Under the pieces are notes generated by a model that worked only from the letters and a program-made list of their open reading frames with translations, did no database searches and was not told the DNA's origin. 64,000 nt of DNA from Paramyrothecium sp. XJ0827 (Eukaryota > Ascomycota > Sordariomycetes > Hypocreales > Stachybotryaceae), in contig JAJFPB010000001.1 in NCBI GenBank assembly GCA_020881915.1, forward strand, positions 3,286,001 through 3,350,000, given 5' to 3'. The stretch's first letter is position 1. Each line of letters opens with the position of its first letter. The position numbers were made by a program, and so were the translations under genes. Of the stretch, positions 10,391 to 22,793 are shown piece by piece.

Positions 10391-13300
10391 GGTCTACTAT
10401 AGATTGGATCTATGGGCGGATGGAGACTTGAAAGGACGATCTGAGGCTATTGAAGGCTTCTCTCAAAATAAGGAGCCACAGAGAGTTTACGCTTTGGTTC
10501 CACTGCCCCAGTATTGAGTTGCGGCAAAGCAGCTTGATATAAGTTATGTCGTGCCTCGGCTCCACGGGGAGACGTTGAGGCCGGACCGGGGTATCTGCAG
10601 AGCAAACCTGGGGCTAAGGTTCCTCAATCTGAACCTACACGCTTAGCTTGCCATCCACACAGTAGATAAGGTAGATAGATACCTAAGGCACCTTGCGGTA
10701 GGAAGGTAAGGTAAGTCAGTTAAGCACCTGACATAAAGCGACAGTTCGCTTTCAGATCATTCACGAGTTCTGCTTCTGCATAACTATATGCGTGGATTCG
10801 AAATTTAGGTTTCTCCTCGGAGTCGACACAATTCTACCGTAAACTACCTTAGGATCTATTGAAGTAAAATGCCCGCATTGTAGCGAAGCTAGGACAGATA
10901 AAAGTGCTGGATCTCATTGACCCAGTAAAAGGTCGACTAGCGATGGCTAGCAGATTTTCGGACTAGGCGACGTGCCAGCCCACAAAGACATCAGAACTCA
11001 CTTCTTAAGGCCATGTGACATCAAAAGCCTCGGCACCTCGTTAGATTTGTTCGCCTTTTCACAATATGCCTAAAATAACTGATGCGGCTGTGTGGCCAGC
11101 CTGCTCTCTTACACCGTCTTGGCTTTGATCAAGACCACAACGGCGACACTATACCCAAAAATGGAGATGGGCTCCTAGATTGTGAAAAGTAGCAGGATCC
11201 GTTTTGTGCAGCCTTCACTATTGGTCGCAATTCTCATCAATTGATGACTGTGCCTTCGACAGGTAGTTGCCGGCTGAACAGAGTGTGGGAATGACAAGGC
11301 TTCACGGACCGCGGCCAGGTCCATCTCCTTGACGGACCCGACATCCGTTGACGCATAACTCGGCACATGCATTGAAACAGCTAAGCAAAAGGCCTCCACA
11401 TGCTTCGAGATAGAGACGAAGGAAGTCTTTGAAGAAACATCGCCACGAAGACTTCTCGCAGCTTACCCATCCAAGCTGGGTTTCAGCTCAGCCAGTGAGA
11501 CCGTTGCATGTTCCAGCGGAACCGTAGAGAAGGGCTTCACTCGGCTTACTCCATGCATACAAACCTGATGGCACACATGTGTCGGCCCGCAAAAGCTTCG
11601 AGTGTCTATAAGGTAGCTGACCTATATGAGCCGACGATGTTCTTGCTATGCCTCAACCAAGCCACGTCGTGAAATTTCAGCATTATTCCCGCACGCCCGA
11701 AGAATAGGTTTGCCTGTTGGCCATTCCATTTCAGCGATGCCTCTGCGGCAGCCGGGTGATGACCGCCTCGCTGCGCGGATCGGTGTTACGAATGAAGCGA
11801 CAGTCGCGGGTTCCTGGGCACTCGGTGACCCACCAGCTGTATAATAAAGTAGCTCGACTGGGACCTTACGGCACGGCATGAGGGAGCCGTCCTTACGAAG
11901 CCGGCCAGCCGCAAATGAACCTACCTACGAGTGATTCTCAATAGTATACTCCATTGATTGACGGCGATTGTTTCTTGTAGGAAGCTGGACAATGCAGGGA
12001 TGTCGATTGACAAGAGATTGGCTACATGCCAAACCTACCTTACGTTCCCTGTTTTGCGACAGGCGAGAAGAGCCATGCTTCCACAGCTGACCAGCCAATT
12101 ACCCAACCCGCGTATTCAGAAGCCGGGTGGGCACCCTAGTGCATCATTACGGCAGCCATACTACGGGTGCAGGGACATGCGCCCTTCACCCCTCGCAGAG
12201 CCAGCGTTCCATTTGGTGTGGTGGTGTGCCGTCACCTCTGGGCGGGCTGAACAGGTGTCGGTCTGCAGCCGCACGATGACGAAAGCGAGGGACGATCTCG
12301 AGCACAACGTCAATCAGAATTCGCCCCTGCGGAGGCCGCTGAGGTGCGTTGATTCAGGGTAATGGTTACGGTAGGGAAACAACAGCTCAGGGTAGAGGCG
12401 GGTAGATCTTCCGCATGATGACATAAAGTATCCCGGCTCTTTGCGGCTCTTTAGGCTGTGCTGTGCACGGAAAAGCAGCAAACCACGCGGGAGGCCGTCG
12501 ACGAACGCTTTAGATTCCAGATTGTGGCTCGCTGCTGTTCGTAGGGTTTACCCAGAGTCGGGTGGCTGGTAAAGAGTGCAGTGGGTGGGTGGTGCCTCGA
12601 GCATGGCGGTGCTGATCCATTTTTAGATTAAGGTGCACGAAAGCCGGCCTACAGCACTTTTAGCTGCATGTCCTGCCCTGGCACCCCCCCGAGGCTGTTT
12701 TGCTCAAAGGTCTCCTAGCGCCGTGCGAGGTACAAGTACTTCGGTACTTGGATCATCGGACAAGTACCAGAACCAATACCGCGACCGTCAAGCCTTACCT
12801 GACGGGGCCGTCTGTCATCTTGATGAGGGGTTCAAGGGCACGCGCCTTGGCTGCTCTGCTCAGGGTCCAAGTTCGTCTGCAGTCAAGTTTGAGGCAAAAG
12901 CAGATCAAGCACGTCCTGGATTGATGAAACTCTCCTGAACAGCGGAGGACTTATCAAATACCCCAGTTCTCGACGACAGGATAAATCGCCTCATGCAGGG
13001 GGGGGAGGTAGAATGTTCCAAGGGCAATGCATCTGTTTCCGTAGTTTCGAGGTCAATGCACAGCAGCCAATACATGTTCAAGGTGTGCCCGAGGGAACGG
13101 GCCTCGCTGCAGGTGAGGTGCCGAACAGGTGTGCTGAACGTTTGCCAGGACGGTGGGCCTGAGCTGAACGTACCTGTACTCACGGGAAATGCCACGACAA
13201 TCGAGTAAGGTATCTCGGGCACAAATTGGACGAGCCCACAAGAGCCATCAAGATGGGAGGAGAGAGAGCATTAGGACTCGATCAATCAATACCGTGCCTT

Positions 13301-14265
13301 TTATTGGTAGCGTCCGCTTGAACCCTTGGACCACCTTAGTTTGAGCGACTAGCCACCGGCGCTGCTTCATTCCAAGCCAAGAAAAAGCGTTCCACCGCGC
13401 CCCCCCTCCCTGTGCCATGCGCCCAGCGACTTAGAGCCAATCCACCTGCCGCCCAGCCCGGTGTTGGTGTTGTCCTGCGTCGGCGTGTGACAGCCGCAGA
13501 AGTACCCGTACATGGGAAAAATGCGAGAAACCCCACGGCCAACGCGCCCGGTGCCCGTTAGCAGATGCCTAGGCCAGGTACTTGGTGTAGGGCGCCTCTC
13601 CACTTCCTAGTCGAGGTACCCTGGGTGAGGTAGGACTCAAAGCCGCTAACTCTCTGGAGTAAAGAACCAGACCCCTGGGCACTCCCTCGAACAGATCTGC
13701 TGCCTCCAGCCCGTTTCAGCATCGGCCAGCAATCCTTTCTCTAACATCCATCATCCCCCCGTTCGCCCTTCGCTTTTTTTCCGCCGCGGCACCAACAGCA
13801 GCGTCGCTTTATCGTCTTCATCAGTTTCCATCGTCCGTCGCTTCCGAGTCCTTTCTTCATCCGTTCTCAAACAACCAACGCGCGTTGGCCATTTCCTATC
13901 CGTCTCCCGCTCAACTCATACCGCGCGTCTTCCACGGCTTCGTTTCAGCGCAACGTCAGAAATCTCCCTCCGCTCCACCGCAAGTGGGCTGGTCCTACCA
14001 ACACGCGATCCCATTACTCGACCTATCCGTCCAATCTCTCGAATTCATTTTGTTCATCCAGTGCCACTTTCCAAGTTCGTGTCAGGTAGATTAATTACGA
14101 CCGTGTCCTGCCTTCACTTGGACCATTCCGTCTGACTCCCGGACGGAGTCACCCAAGTTGCCCACCCTGGCTACTCTCGACACGAGCAAGGCGCCTCTCC
14201 GGCACGATCCCGGCTACCCTCAATACAGCCCTCAGTACGACCAGACATTTTCGCAGGCACACATC
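10391..14265. other. Gene-free region upstream of the amidase and the UPF0658 gene
   Basis: About 3.9 kb between divergent genes. Open frames are short and scattered in all phases with no family resemblance. AGGTAAGG/AGGTACC-type motifs recur at about 10660-10720 and 13612-13635, and a perfect UUCG-type hairpin is at 12733-12750. From about 13730 to 14100 the plus strand is strongly pyrimidine-rich, the look of a long leader for the downstream gene. Confidence 0.6.
12733..12750 (+). other. Perfect 7-bp inverted repeat with a TTCG loop
   Basis: The sequence is CAAGTAC, TTCG, GTACTTG. As plus-strand RNA this would be a stem closed by C(UUCG)G, the extra-stable tetraloop. Another CAAGTACC copy follows at about 12761. 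Whether this is transcribed is unknown. Confidence 0.5.
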
Positions 14266-15550
14266 ATGGAACAGCGCCCATACCAGCCATCGGCCTTTGA
14301 CACGGCCAACGCGAATCCGGCGTATAATGAAGGCTACGCTCATCGGGAAGGGCTGGTCGCACCCTCAAACGGCCCGTCCAGTATGCACAGGGACAAGATT
14401 GGCTTTCTCAAGAGCAAATGGCCCGCCGCTTTCATGGGCGTCACCGCTTTGCAGGCTGTCATCTGCCTCTGCTTCGAAGCGTAAGCATATCCTGCCGTTG
14501 TGAGATGACGACAGGAGAGAGTTGCTGATTTGTTCCTTAGTTATGTATTCGCGAGGTTCCAGTCGATCCTTCGGCCCAACGAAAACATCCCAGAGGTTCA
14601 ATCCCAAGCCAAGACCATTCCTACTTTCCTGACTTTGTTCATTTTTGGTTTCCTATACGAGCTGGTCGTTGTCTGGGACGCCCTGCGAATGAAGAACACC
14701 ATCCAGGCAATTGGTGTTTGCATCGCCAATTTGGCCATGCTGGTGTACACCGCAATACAAGTGGACCAAATCAGAGAGGCGCTTCAAGTTCTACAAAATT
14801 ATAATGCTCTGCAAGCCAACGTAAGCATTACCGTACTTTGGCAAGAGGTACGACCGTATCTGGTAGCTATTCCAGCCATCATTGCACTGGCAACCGTCGG
14901 GATGGCCTTCATTTCCTGGAAACTCTATCAAGAGTTCGCTTGGGACATTCTCAAGACCATCGGTGCTGACTATCGAATGAGAAAACGCTTCCTTCACTAC
15001 CAGGTACGATTGAGTGGTCTCCAGTCCTTGTCAATCTGCATATCTAACATTCTGTCAGATCTACATTGCGCTACTCAAGTTCGATTTTTTCTTTTTCCTT
15101 GGGTTCATTATCCAGTTCGTCGTCATCGTCACAGCTACTGACGATCCCGAATTCTACCTGACCATCGTCACGATTCCCATCACCATCATCATTCTTCTTG
15201 GGGCTGCATTCTTCACTCGCAGAGAGTACAAGCCTGGAATGATTGGCGTCATTGTCCTGTACCTGGGCGGACTGAGCTACTTCATCTTCAAGCTCGTGCG
15301 AATCTACCAACCCCACTACCGCGCTGATTACGAAGCTGTCAAAAAGTCTCTCACAGCATTTGCCGTCATCACCATTCTCCTTATCATCCTAACCATCGCC
15401 AACGCCATCATCTGCCTGCGCAACTTTGGTGCTGGTCTGAAGACCCACCTCCAATCCTCATCGCGGAAAGTGGAGGAGAAGCCCGATCTCAATTCAATCA
15501 ACTTGCAAGACGTCAAGACTCAGGTGCCTAGTCGAATGACTATCGACTGA
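14266..15550 (+). CDS. UPF0658 Golgi-type multi-pass membrane protein
   Basis: The family is conserved in fungi and reported from the Golgi in fission yeast. Its biochemical role is unknown. Exons are 14266-14480, 14541-15003 and 15059-15550. Both introns (60 and 55 nt) have good donor, branch (CTGAT, CTAAC) and acceptor signals. The product is 389 residues. A cytosolic, Pro/Tyr-rich N-terminus of about 40 residues is followed by roughly eight hydrophobic segments: WPAAFMGVTALQAVICLCF, the TFLTLFIFGFLYELVV region, one around IGVCIANLAMLVY, one around AIPAIIALATVGMAF, the Phe-rich FDFFFFLGFIIQFVVIV, one around TIPITIIILLGAAFF, one around GVIVLYLGGLSYFIF and one around FAVITILLIILTIANAIICL. A soluble tail follows. 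The start is the first ATG after an in-frame stop at 14092. The frame extends upstream to a TTG, which is not a credible eukaryotic start. Confidence 0.9.
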
Positions 15551-16374
15551 GGGGCCAATGCTTCCTGTCAATGCACGCGGCGGAGAATAGTTTTTTTCCT
15601 TCTTGGAAAGGCTAGGTTGTACAAAGTCATGAATTTATGAGGGATTATCTTCGTTGGCAGCACGTCAGAAAGCATTGGGCCTTCGGCGGTTCGGCAAGCC
15701 ACATAGGATAGAAATCTCAGAGCGGCGAATGATATCCACCCACACAATTGCTCGTTGTGTCTTCTTTTCATTTACTTTCATTTTTAGGCTTGGGCTAGTT
15801 CAGTACTGGAAAGGCATTTATTCAAGCCAGAAGGACGGTGAGCGTCCTGTGGCCAGGGGTGGAGTTTACAGGATTTATATTTAGCAATTTGATGGGAGTT
15901 TCTCGAACACGGCGTTCACACACGCTACATTGTGTCTTGTTTTGAGCAATTTTGGCGATTTCCAGATGAGCAAATCTTTTGCAATCAAGCATATTCAGGA
16001 CTATGTTACCACGGGTTCTTTCTCAACCGAACAGCAGCGCTAGTTCATCAACTGTGGCCTACTCGTATCGTTCTCATCGTCAAAACTTATTTTCTTCCCA
16101 CATTATTCAATCTAGTGGCACAGCAAATGAGACGAGAATGTAGCGCCATGTTCAGATTGAGTAAATCGCTACACAAAGTGTTGGTGAGACCTAGACTAAA
16201 GAAATAACACTGTTCCGGAACACCATACTCCTCTCCAGTCATAAGAACATGTTGACAAAACCATGTGGACAAGCTATTCGTGGCGCATAACACCAGCTCC
16301 GTGAGAAGCAAGAGGATGAGGTTAAGACTGAAATGCTCCTAACCCTAGGGAAAGAGGAAAGGTCCAAGACACAA
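15551..16374. other. Convergent intergenic region (3' ends of UPF0658 and RMD5 genes)
   Basis: About 820 bp, relatively AT-rich and with no coding pattern. It serves as the 3' region of both neighbours. Confidence 0.65.
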
Positions 16375-17791
16375 CTATAGTGTAATCTTCAGCGCGTCTT
16401 TCAGGTGTCCCTCGGTAGGACAGTAAGGGCACTTGTAGCGTGAGCCCTTAGCAATATTGTGCAAGCTCTCCTTGCAGATGACGTGCCCGCAAGGTAGCAT
16501 CATAGCAGGGTTCTGGTCTGTTGTCTGCTCCTTGCTCACGGGGCATACGAAAATGGGGTGGTAGATCATGGATTTCGGCAAGGGGGTTTCGAACGCAAGC
16601 TCGTTCTCTGTTGTCCACTCCGTCTTCTTCTCCTTCATGTACGTTGTGTACTTGATGAGTCTTGGCAGCGCGATGGACCCGGCCGTGACGGCCATGTAGA
16701 GTGGCGATTCGGCGGATAGGCCGAGCAGGGAGCAGAACTCGCGCGTGAAGGACATGGACACATCCTCGAACGCCGAGTCGATCTGGAAAATGTGTCTGTA
16801 CGGCGATGCGTCGAGGTTTGGCGCATAAACCATGGCGCAGCAAAGCTGCTGAATCTCTTTGAGATGCCGCGACTGGAATGGTGCAAAGTGCTTGCGGGCG
16901 TATTGCAGGGCACCCATTTGTCCGTTGTTCGCGTCGTCGGGAAGACCATTGACGGCAGGTCCTTTGAACAGCCACACATACTGCAGCTTGCTGAGTTCAA
17001 ATTCAATGTTGCTTCCCTGCGCCTCCAGTCGAGGACTGTTGGCCCGCGCCCACTCTATCGCAGGAACGAGGTTCCGCTTCTTGAGTTCGGACAGTATGCC
17101 GTACATTTCTGAGAATTTGTTTTGCAAATCTGCAGAATGCAGGTTCTGCAGCTCGGCGTGGACGTTCTCAGCCCCGCCCATATCATCGTCGCCGTCTTCG
17201 TCCGTCCTGGGGCTTGCGTGGACGCCTGGTTGATCGTGTCGTGGAGTATGTTCTTGGCTTTCCCTAATAAAGGTGGAAGCTACGGAGAATTGACCTTCTC
17301 GGAGTAGATGCATGATTATCGCCCGGTTTATAAGAGTTTGATGGTTGGCCATGGCATCCGTTTCCATTGGAAGTTCGCGGTGCGGAAGGGCCTGGTTCAT
17401 GTTAGCATATACGTCATTCGGTCGACGAGAGATTCACGAGACATACTCGGTCAAGCACCTTTCCGAAGCTCTTCTGCGCCTTCGTCACATCCTTCAGGTC
17501 ATCCGTAATGGCCTCAAAGCGAGCTTTGATGGGATTCTGCAGCATCATCATCGCCTTACTAATCCTATGCGCGTCGGCTTCTCCAGAGCGTTCAGGGCCG
17601 TCCACCTCCACATCGCCATCAGCGGCGAGCGGTGATGCCCCTCGTGCCACTTGTTCCCTCGTGGACACGAGAAGGTCAATGATCTTGTCTACATCGTCGA
17701 TGGCCGCCTTTAGCTTCGCCTTCTTCATGCGAGCGAGCTCGGCATATAAGGATGTGAAGGGCGAGAGGTTGTCGTCGTCGAGTCCCGGCAT
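16375..17791 (-). CDS. rmd5: GID complex E3 ubiquitin-ligase subunit RMD5/GID2 (LisH-CTLH-RING)
   Basis: RMD5/GID2 is one of the two RING-like subunits of the GID/CTLH ubiquitin ligase. In yeast that complex degrades gluconeogenic enzymes when glucose returns. Exon 1 is 17791-17447 and exon 2 is 17391-16375. The 55-nt intron has GTATGT, CTAAC and CAG, and the join reads KVLDRALPHRE. The product is 453 residues: an N-terminal helical region, a LisH motif (about 130-162, LINRAIIMHLLREGQF), CTLH and CRA helices (about 190-350), and the family's characteristic degenerate RING at about 398-440 (CPVSKEQ...MLPCGHVICKESL...YKCPYCP). The last pattern separates it from the paralogue GID9/FYV10. The protein is probably cytosolic and nuclear. 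It is divergent to the STB6-like gene with 815 bp between starts. Confidence 0.93.
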
Positions 17792-18606
17792 GGCGACGGA
17801 TTCGTCCGGCGTGAAGCTCGTCCGGCGTATATACCTACTGCCGCGGTACGGAAGGGCTGTGTACTTTGTAGGTTATGGTAAGGGACTGCGTAAGTTGTGG
17901 TGGTCTATCGACATCTGCCACCACTGCAGGCACAGAGCAGGATTGTGCGTTACAACGTGGATGAAGCAGAATCTAGCTTGTACGTACGTTCCTTCAAGAT
18001 GCCGTTGTCGCAGGTCGGTATCGATAACAGCCTTTATCAGAGAGGATGGGGTAAGGTGAGGTACGTGGGGAGCGCTGCAAGTAGCGGTATCTAAGCTGGG
18101 GATAACAGGTATCTTTCCTGTAGTCAAATGACCTCTTGGAGTAAATCAGCAGCTCCGTCACAGCAATGGCCTCGGCTTCTAATGGGGTTCCAGACCAAGG
18201 AAAAGGAAGCGAATGTAGTCACTTGAGAGAAGCTATGTCCCATTCACGTAGTTTCCTTGTGAGCTCTTCGGTTTGGCAATCAGAGACAAAAGATTGATTT
18301 CTCTCAACCCACGCGAAACACCTAGGTACCTAGCGTACCCTACTTCAGGTACCTAACATGGTACCGGCTTGAATGACATAATGCCTTTATGCAATAAGCG
18401 AGACATGAGGTTCATAGCAAAGCACGGGAACCCTGAGGGTCAGGTACACTGCTGTCGGTAGCTGTAGTCTTTCACAGCCCAATTAATCACATGCGACTTC
18501 GTCGTCAGTGGTGATCTGGTTGTGGCTAGCCACGCATATCCATGTTGCAACACCCGACCATGCCACTCTCCAGTGATAGGTAGCGCTCAAGGCCGATGAA
18601 GACGCA
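17792..18606. other. Divergent promoter region of RMD5 and the STB6-like gene
   Basis: 815 bp with no gene. It holds a dense group of AGGTACC-type motifs at about 18322-18370 (three AGGTACCTA-like copies) and CCAAT-like sequences. Regulatory function is inferred only from position. Confidence 0.55.
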
Positions 18607-21316
18607 ATGGCATTCCTACTACCTTACGGCCATGACGGGAGGCCGTATCGCAGTGATGACCTACATCGGGGCGCTTCCTATCGAAGTAGTAGAGCATCAG
18701 CTGCAGAGGGCCTGCCAATGCCAGTAGAATCGCACACTTCGGATGCGCCGGCCGACAAAGCGGCCTTTGCCGCCATCCCCAAGAAGCACATCGTCTTTCC
18801 AGACCCTGTTGCGTTCAGGTGAGGTCCAGTCCTCCCCTCTCTTGATGGGCCCAAACTAACGACGCCCTCAAAGATTTCTCGAAGACGATCCTTGCGTAAC
18901 AGTTGTCGAGCGCCGGCAAACCCTCCATGGCTACGAGCTGTACCTCGTCGAGCAATGGGCCTGCTCCCGAAGATCACCGACTCTCGTCATTGTCACCTAT
19001 ACCGGCGACCAGAAACACTCTGTAATAGTCGGCGTACTAGCAGTGCCGGTCGACGAAAGCTTGTGGTCTACGAAGCTGAGGGTATATCTCAAGGCGACGC
19101 AGCAATTTCATGCCCGCCGCAAGGAGACCGAGCTGGGCGAGCTAATGGTCACGAATCTGAGCAGCTTTCCTTCTGCTCTCACGGTCATTCTGATTCCCGA
19201 GGGTGATATTAGGAAACACCGTCAGGTCTTCATTGTGAACGAAGATCTGAAGCGCCTTGGCTGTTCTGGTCGCACAGGACTTACAATTACAGAGCCCAAT
19301 AAAGCCACACAGGACAAGTTCCGGCAATTGTACAGGGTGTCAGAAAGAGTCCCTTTTTTCCAGGCTGTGACAGAGCTGGTGAAAATGTGCCAAGTTGCAC
19401 TTTACATGTTCGAAAAGCTCGACCACGAATACATTGATGGGCTACTATGCGATGTCACAGAGACCGCGATTGGCAACTGGTGGACACAAGTCGGCGCGGA
19501 GCACTACAACTTTGAACCCACGGACGGCATATTAGGACCGTCCACTGTCGCTGCTCTATTGGGCATGCTGATGGGCGCAAGGAACAGGCTCCACTGGTAT
19601 GGCGCGCCTGTTTCAAAAGACGTCTTTGACTTGGAGAGCACAAAACGCGGCATCGCCTATTTCCAGAAGTCTCAGAAATTGGAGAAAACTCGCCGGCTGG
19701 ATCGGCAGACTCTCTTCAGGCTGCATACGGCCACTGCCAAGGCTGCGGCTGGCGAAGGATGGAGGATAGAAAAGGCCGTCAAGTCAACCATGACAGACAT
19801 CGCCGGCAAGAGAGGTGAGATAGTCATGGGCATGGTGTCGGGCAAGGACAAAGCCGGCATGGCTGAAGTCGAAACACTCGACTACGAAAGATTCATTGCA
19901 CTTGTCTCTGGCGAGCGATCGAAGTGGCTGTGGCATGGCAAGCCCCGGAGGACGCCTACGGAGAGCTCTGATTATAGCCAGGACATGCCTAACAATTTTG
20001 GGAGAGATGATCAGGCTTCTGCGACTTCGAAACGAGTTCAGTCTATGCCCACAGAGGACGAATCGGACTCGAGGAAGAAAGACGATATCTTTGGCCCGTA
20101 TGCCACTCCCCCATCTGGTTCGGCGACCAGCATCATGGAAAGCCCGGGTGGGGAGAAGGATGCGCTCCGAAGAAACGTCCTGAAAAGTGTCGCAGGAAAG
20201 ATGAGCGATGCTCGATCTGGACTGGGCCGAATCAAGGATGCCGTTGGCGGGGGCCTCCGTGGGCACGGAAGCCGCCTCTCTATCTCGACAAGAGAGGACA
20301 TGTTCGACTCGCAAGGAGCCAGCGGCAATGGCTATGGTCCTTCTTCTCAAAGTCCAGCCGCTGTTGGGAGGGCTTTTACTTGGAAACAGAAGCCGGAAGA
20401 ATATCTTGCTGCTATGAGGAGAGGTGATCCGGAGTCTGTTCTCGCTGGGCGAGAGGAGCCACGAGAGGTCTCATCGGCACCTGCCGACACGAAACTAGGC
20501 AGCTCAGTCAATGAGCAAGTGAAGAAGATGATCGAGATAGATGGGCTCCTTGATGAGATCGGTGCGGAAGTACGTAAGGATGTCCTTCCGCAAGCACCAG
20601 CGGCTGTTCAGTCGGTGGCGGAGGAAACGGATTTGCGAGGTCCTCTTCTGGACGCAGAGCGCAAGGACGATCCAAAACAACTTGCGCTTACGCGAAGGCA
20701 CAGCATGAGTTTCCTACGTACTGACCAAACACCGCGTGTCTATGACATTCGCTGGCCCCGCCGCATGTCGTTTGCAGACGCCGAACAAGCCATCCTTACA
20801 TGGGAGGAGATTGTAGACATCTCTGATATCCCGGAGGATCTAAACGGAAACCTAGCACTCGCCGAAGTGACCCGTCACCTCCACCAGAGCATTGATGGCA
20901 TTGTTCGTGAACTCGGACCGTGGGTTGAGGAGAAAATCACGATGGTGGAACGGCTCAACAAGCGATATTCTCAGGACAGCGAGGCTCTTCAAAACCTCTA
21001 TCACCAGCTGAACGACGCATGTCGGCGTGTGCGATCGAGCTCCGATGAACTTCTTGCGGAGGAGCGGGCCCTTCTTACCGAAAGCGTTAAGGAAATTGAG
21101 GTTCTCATTGCCCGTTTAGAGTATGAGATTAATGCCTTGGGGCAGAAGGTCCAAGATGTAGAGGACGGTGTTCGAAACTTTGAGAGACAAGTTGATGATG
21201 TGGAGAAGCGGGCGGAAGAGTTGAAAGTGCAACTCGAATCCGAAAGCTGGCTTCATTGGATCGTTCGAACGCTTACTGGCATCGGCACCGGTCCCAATAT
21301 AACACAGGCGGCATAG
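18607..21316 (+). CDS. STB6-like protein (SIN3-binding family homologue) with C-terminal coiled coil
   Basis: Yeast Stb2 and Stb6 were found as Sin3-binding proteins. The filamentous homologues are uncharacterised. Exon 1 is 18607-18818 and exon 2 is 18874-21316, joined over a 55-nt intron with CTAAC, giving 884 residues. The conserved N-terminal domain begins at about residue 58 with KKHIVFPDPVAFRFLEDDP and continues through LHGYELYLVEQWACSR and the VIVTYTG motif. At about 225-300 a segment (GILGPSTVAALLG and TKRGIAYFQKSQKL) resembles a small helical peptidoglycan-binding-like fold. The middle is low-complexity, Ser-rich and probably disordered. Residues about 742-861 form a long coiled coil, and the tail has an amphipathic SWLHWIVRTLTGIG. 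No signal peptide is seen. A role in chromatin repression is only a family-based guess. Confidence 0.85.
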
Positions 21317-21723
21317 ACAGCAGCAGAGCGAGCATATCAGTGAGGAGTTCTTCCGCATTCAGCAACGTGTCATATACACAGTTTATTCAATTCTTGCCAG
21401 GAGCGAAGGGCGTTTGAGGAGAGAAGGGCGCATTCCGCCATGATGATATCAATCCATATTGTAATAACACAGCTGTTGTTGACAGCGTATTGTCTGTCCA
21501 AAAAAATACCTAGGTGTCTCGTTCGCTGGAGCCTCCACAGTATCCATCGTACACGTCTATAATCATACACAATTCCCTGCCCTGCCAAGTCAAGCATCCA
21601 GTGTCGTCGTCCGTTCCTTCTCTTGCAATAGCAAACAGTAACACGAGGGCTTCACCTCAGGGTTGATGAAATGAGCCTGGCCTTTCTCCCCACGAAACGT
21701 CTTCCGAATCTTGCGTCATATTT
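21317..21723. other. Convergent 3' region between STB6-like and TIM10
   Basis: About 400 bp, no gene seen. Presumed 3' untranslated regions of both neighbours. Confidence 0.6.
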
Positions 21724-22199
21724 CTAGAAGAGACCGCCGGAACCACCTTGGGGAGCGCCTTGGCTTTGCTGCTGCATGATCTCGCTAATCTTGACAGAGG
21801 CCTCGAGGAACTTGGCGGTGCAGCGGTCGAGGCAGACGGACTCGCCCTTGTTGAGCTCGCCCTCGCGGTAATCGGTGGGGATGCACTTCTTCTGGCACTG
21901 GTTACGGAGGCTAGATACGACAAGATTCAGAGTTAGCGACCTGGCAAGGTGATTGATTCCTTCACGACAGCAGATGTGCTCGACAAGACTCCAACCTAGG
22001 CGTTTCGCCGGTCGTTGTGCGCAAGTCCCTCTGAGGAGCACGTGGAAGCTGCAGTCTGGCAAGGTTTTATGTGGGGGAGGGAACGGAGGTGAACGAACCG
22101 GTTGTAGGTGTCGGCCATGATGCGCATCTCGCTCTCGACGCTGGCGATCTTCTGCTCCGACGTCATCTGCGGGCGACCCATACCAAAGAAGGAAGACAT
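21724..22199 (-). CDS. tim10: TIM10, small Tim chaperone of the mitochondrial intermembrane space
   Basis: TIM10 forms the TIM9-TIM10 hexamer that carries hydrophobic carrier and beta-barrel precursors across the mitochondrial intermembrane space. Exon 1 is 22199-22099 and exon 2 is 21910-21724. The 188-nt intron (GTTCGT donor, CTAAC branch, TAG) is longer than most in this window. The product is 95 residues, the usual size. The twin CX3C motifs are C39-C43 (CQKKC) and C60-C64 (CLDRC) with 16 residues between them. The order MTSEQKI...[16 protein letters not shown] is typical of TIM10 rather than TIM9, TIM8 or TIM13. There is no cleavable presequence, as expected for MIA40-imported proteins. 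The C-terminal Gln/Gly-rich tail is variable in the family. Confidence 0.95.
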
Positions 22200-22793
22200 G
22201 GCTGCAAATTTTTTGCCGGGATTCTGTGGCTTCGAATGGCAAGTTGAGGAATTGTTGGGGCGAGGATGGGAGAACCCGAAGACGTGGTGGAATGATGGTG
22301 GATTTGAGTGATGCTGAGGGATGAATGGGATAGCTCGCACGAGGTCGCCCAGCTGGAGTTGAATGCTGCGACGTAAAATTTCCCTTTATCGATAATACTG
22401 ATTACGTGATGACGCAGCTGTTTCTGAGCGCTGAGCATCATTTGGCTACCCTATACTCGGCGCGCCTCTATTCACAGACATAAGTCAGTGTGCGCATCTG
22501 GTGTGTACAACGTTCTTCTGTGCGTTGTTCCTACAAGTTTGGATTTGTAGATAGTAGTCCTTGTATGAAGTTTTTGAGGTGAACAACTTATGTTAAGGGT
22601 GTGCAGGCGTCGCTACAATTCCCCTACGCAAACCCAATTCTCTCACAAGTCAGCTAGCATGCGCTCCTTTGAGTGCTCAAGCCGGTATAATGCCTGGCAA
22701 GTGTATAGACAAATACACATAACAGGTAACAACCAACAGGCGTTAGGTGTTAGGTAAGGGAATCCAATGGGTTCTCTATATAGCTGTTTACAG
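22200..22793. other. TIM10 promoter and 3' region of the aldehyde dehydrogenase gene
   Basis: About 590 bp without a gene. The TIM10-proximal side contains purine/pyrimidine-biased leader sequence. Nothing else is recognised. Confidence 0.55.

Noticed and set aside
14158..14265. Upstream extension of the UPF0658 frame to a TTG
   Set aside because: TTG is not a normal eukaryotic start and a stop lies just upstream in frame; the first ATG (14266) fits.
22163..22441. Minus-strand frame overlapping the TIM10 first exon
   Set aside because: It reads another phase of the TIM10 exon and leader; TIM10 itself has the conserved twin CX3C motifs.
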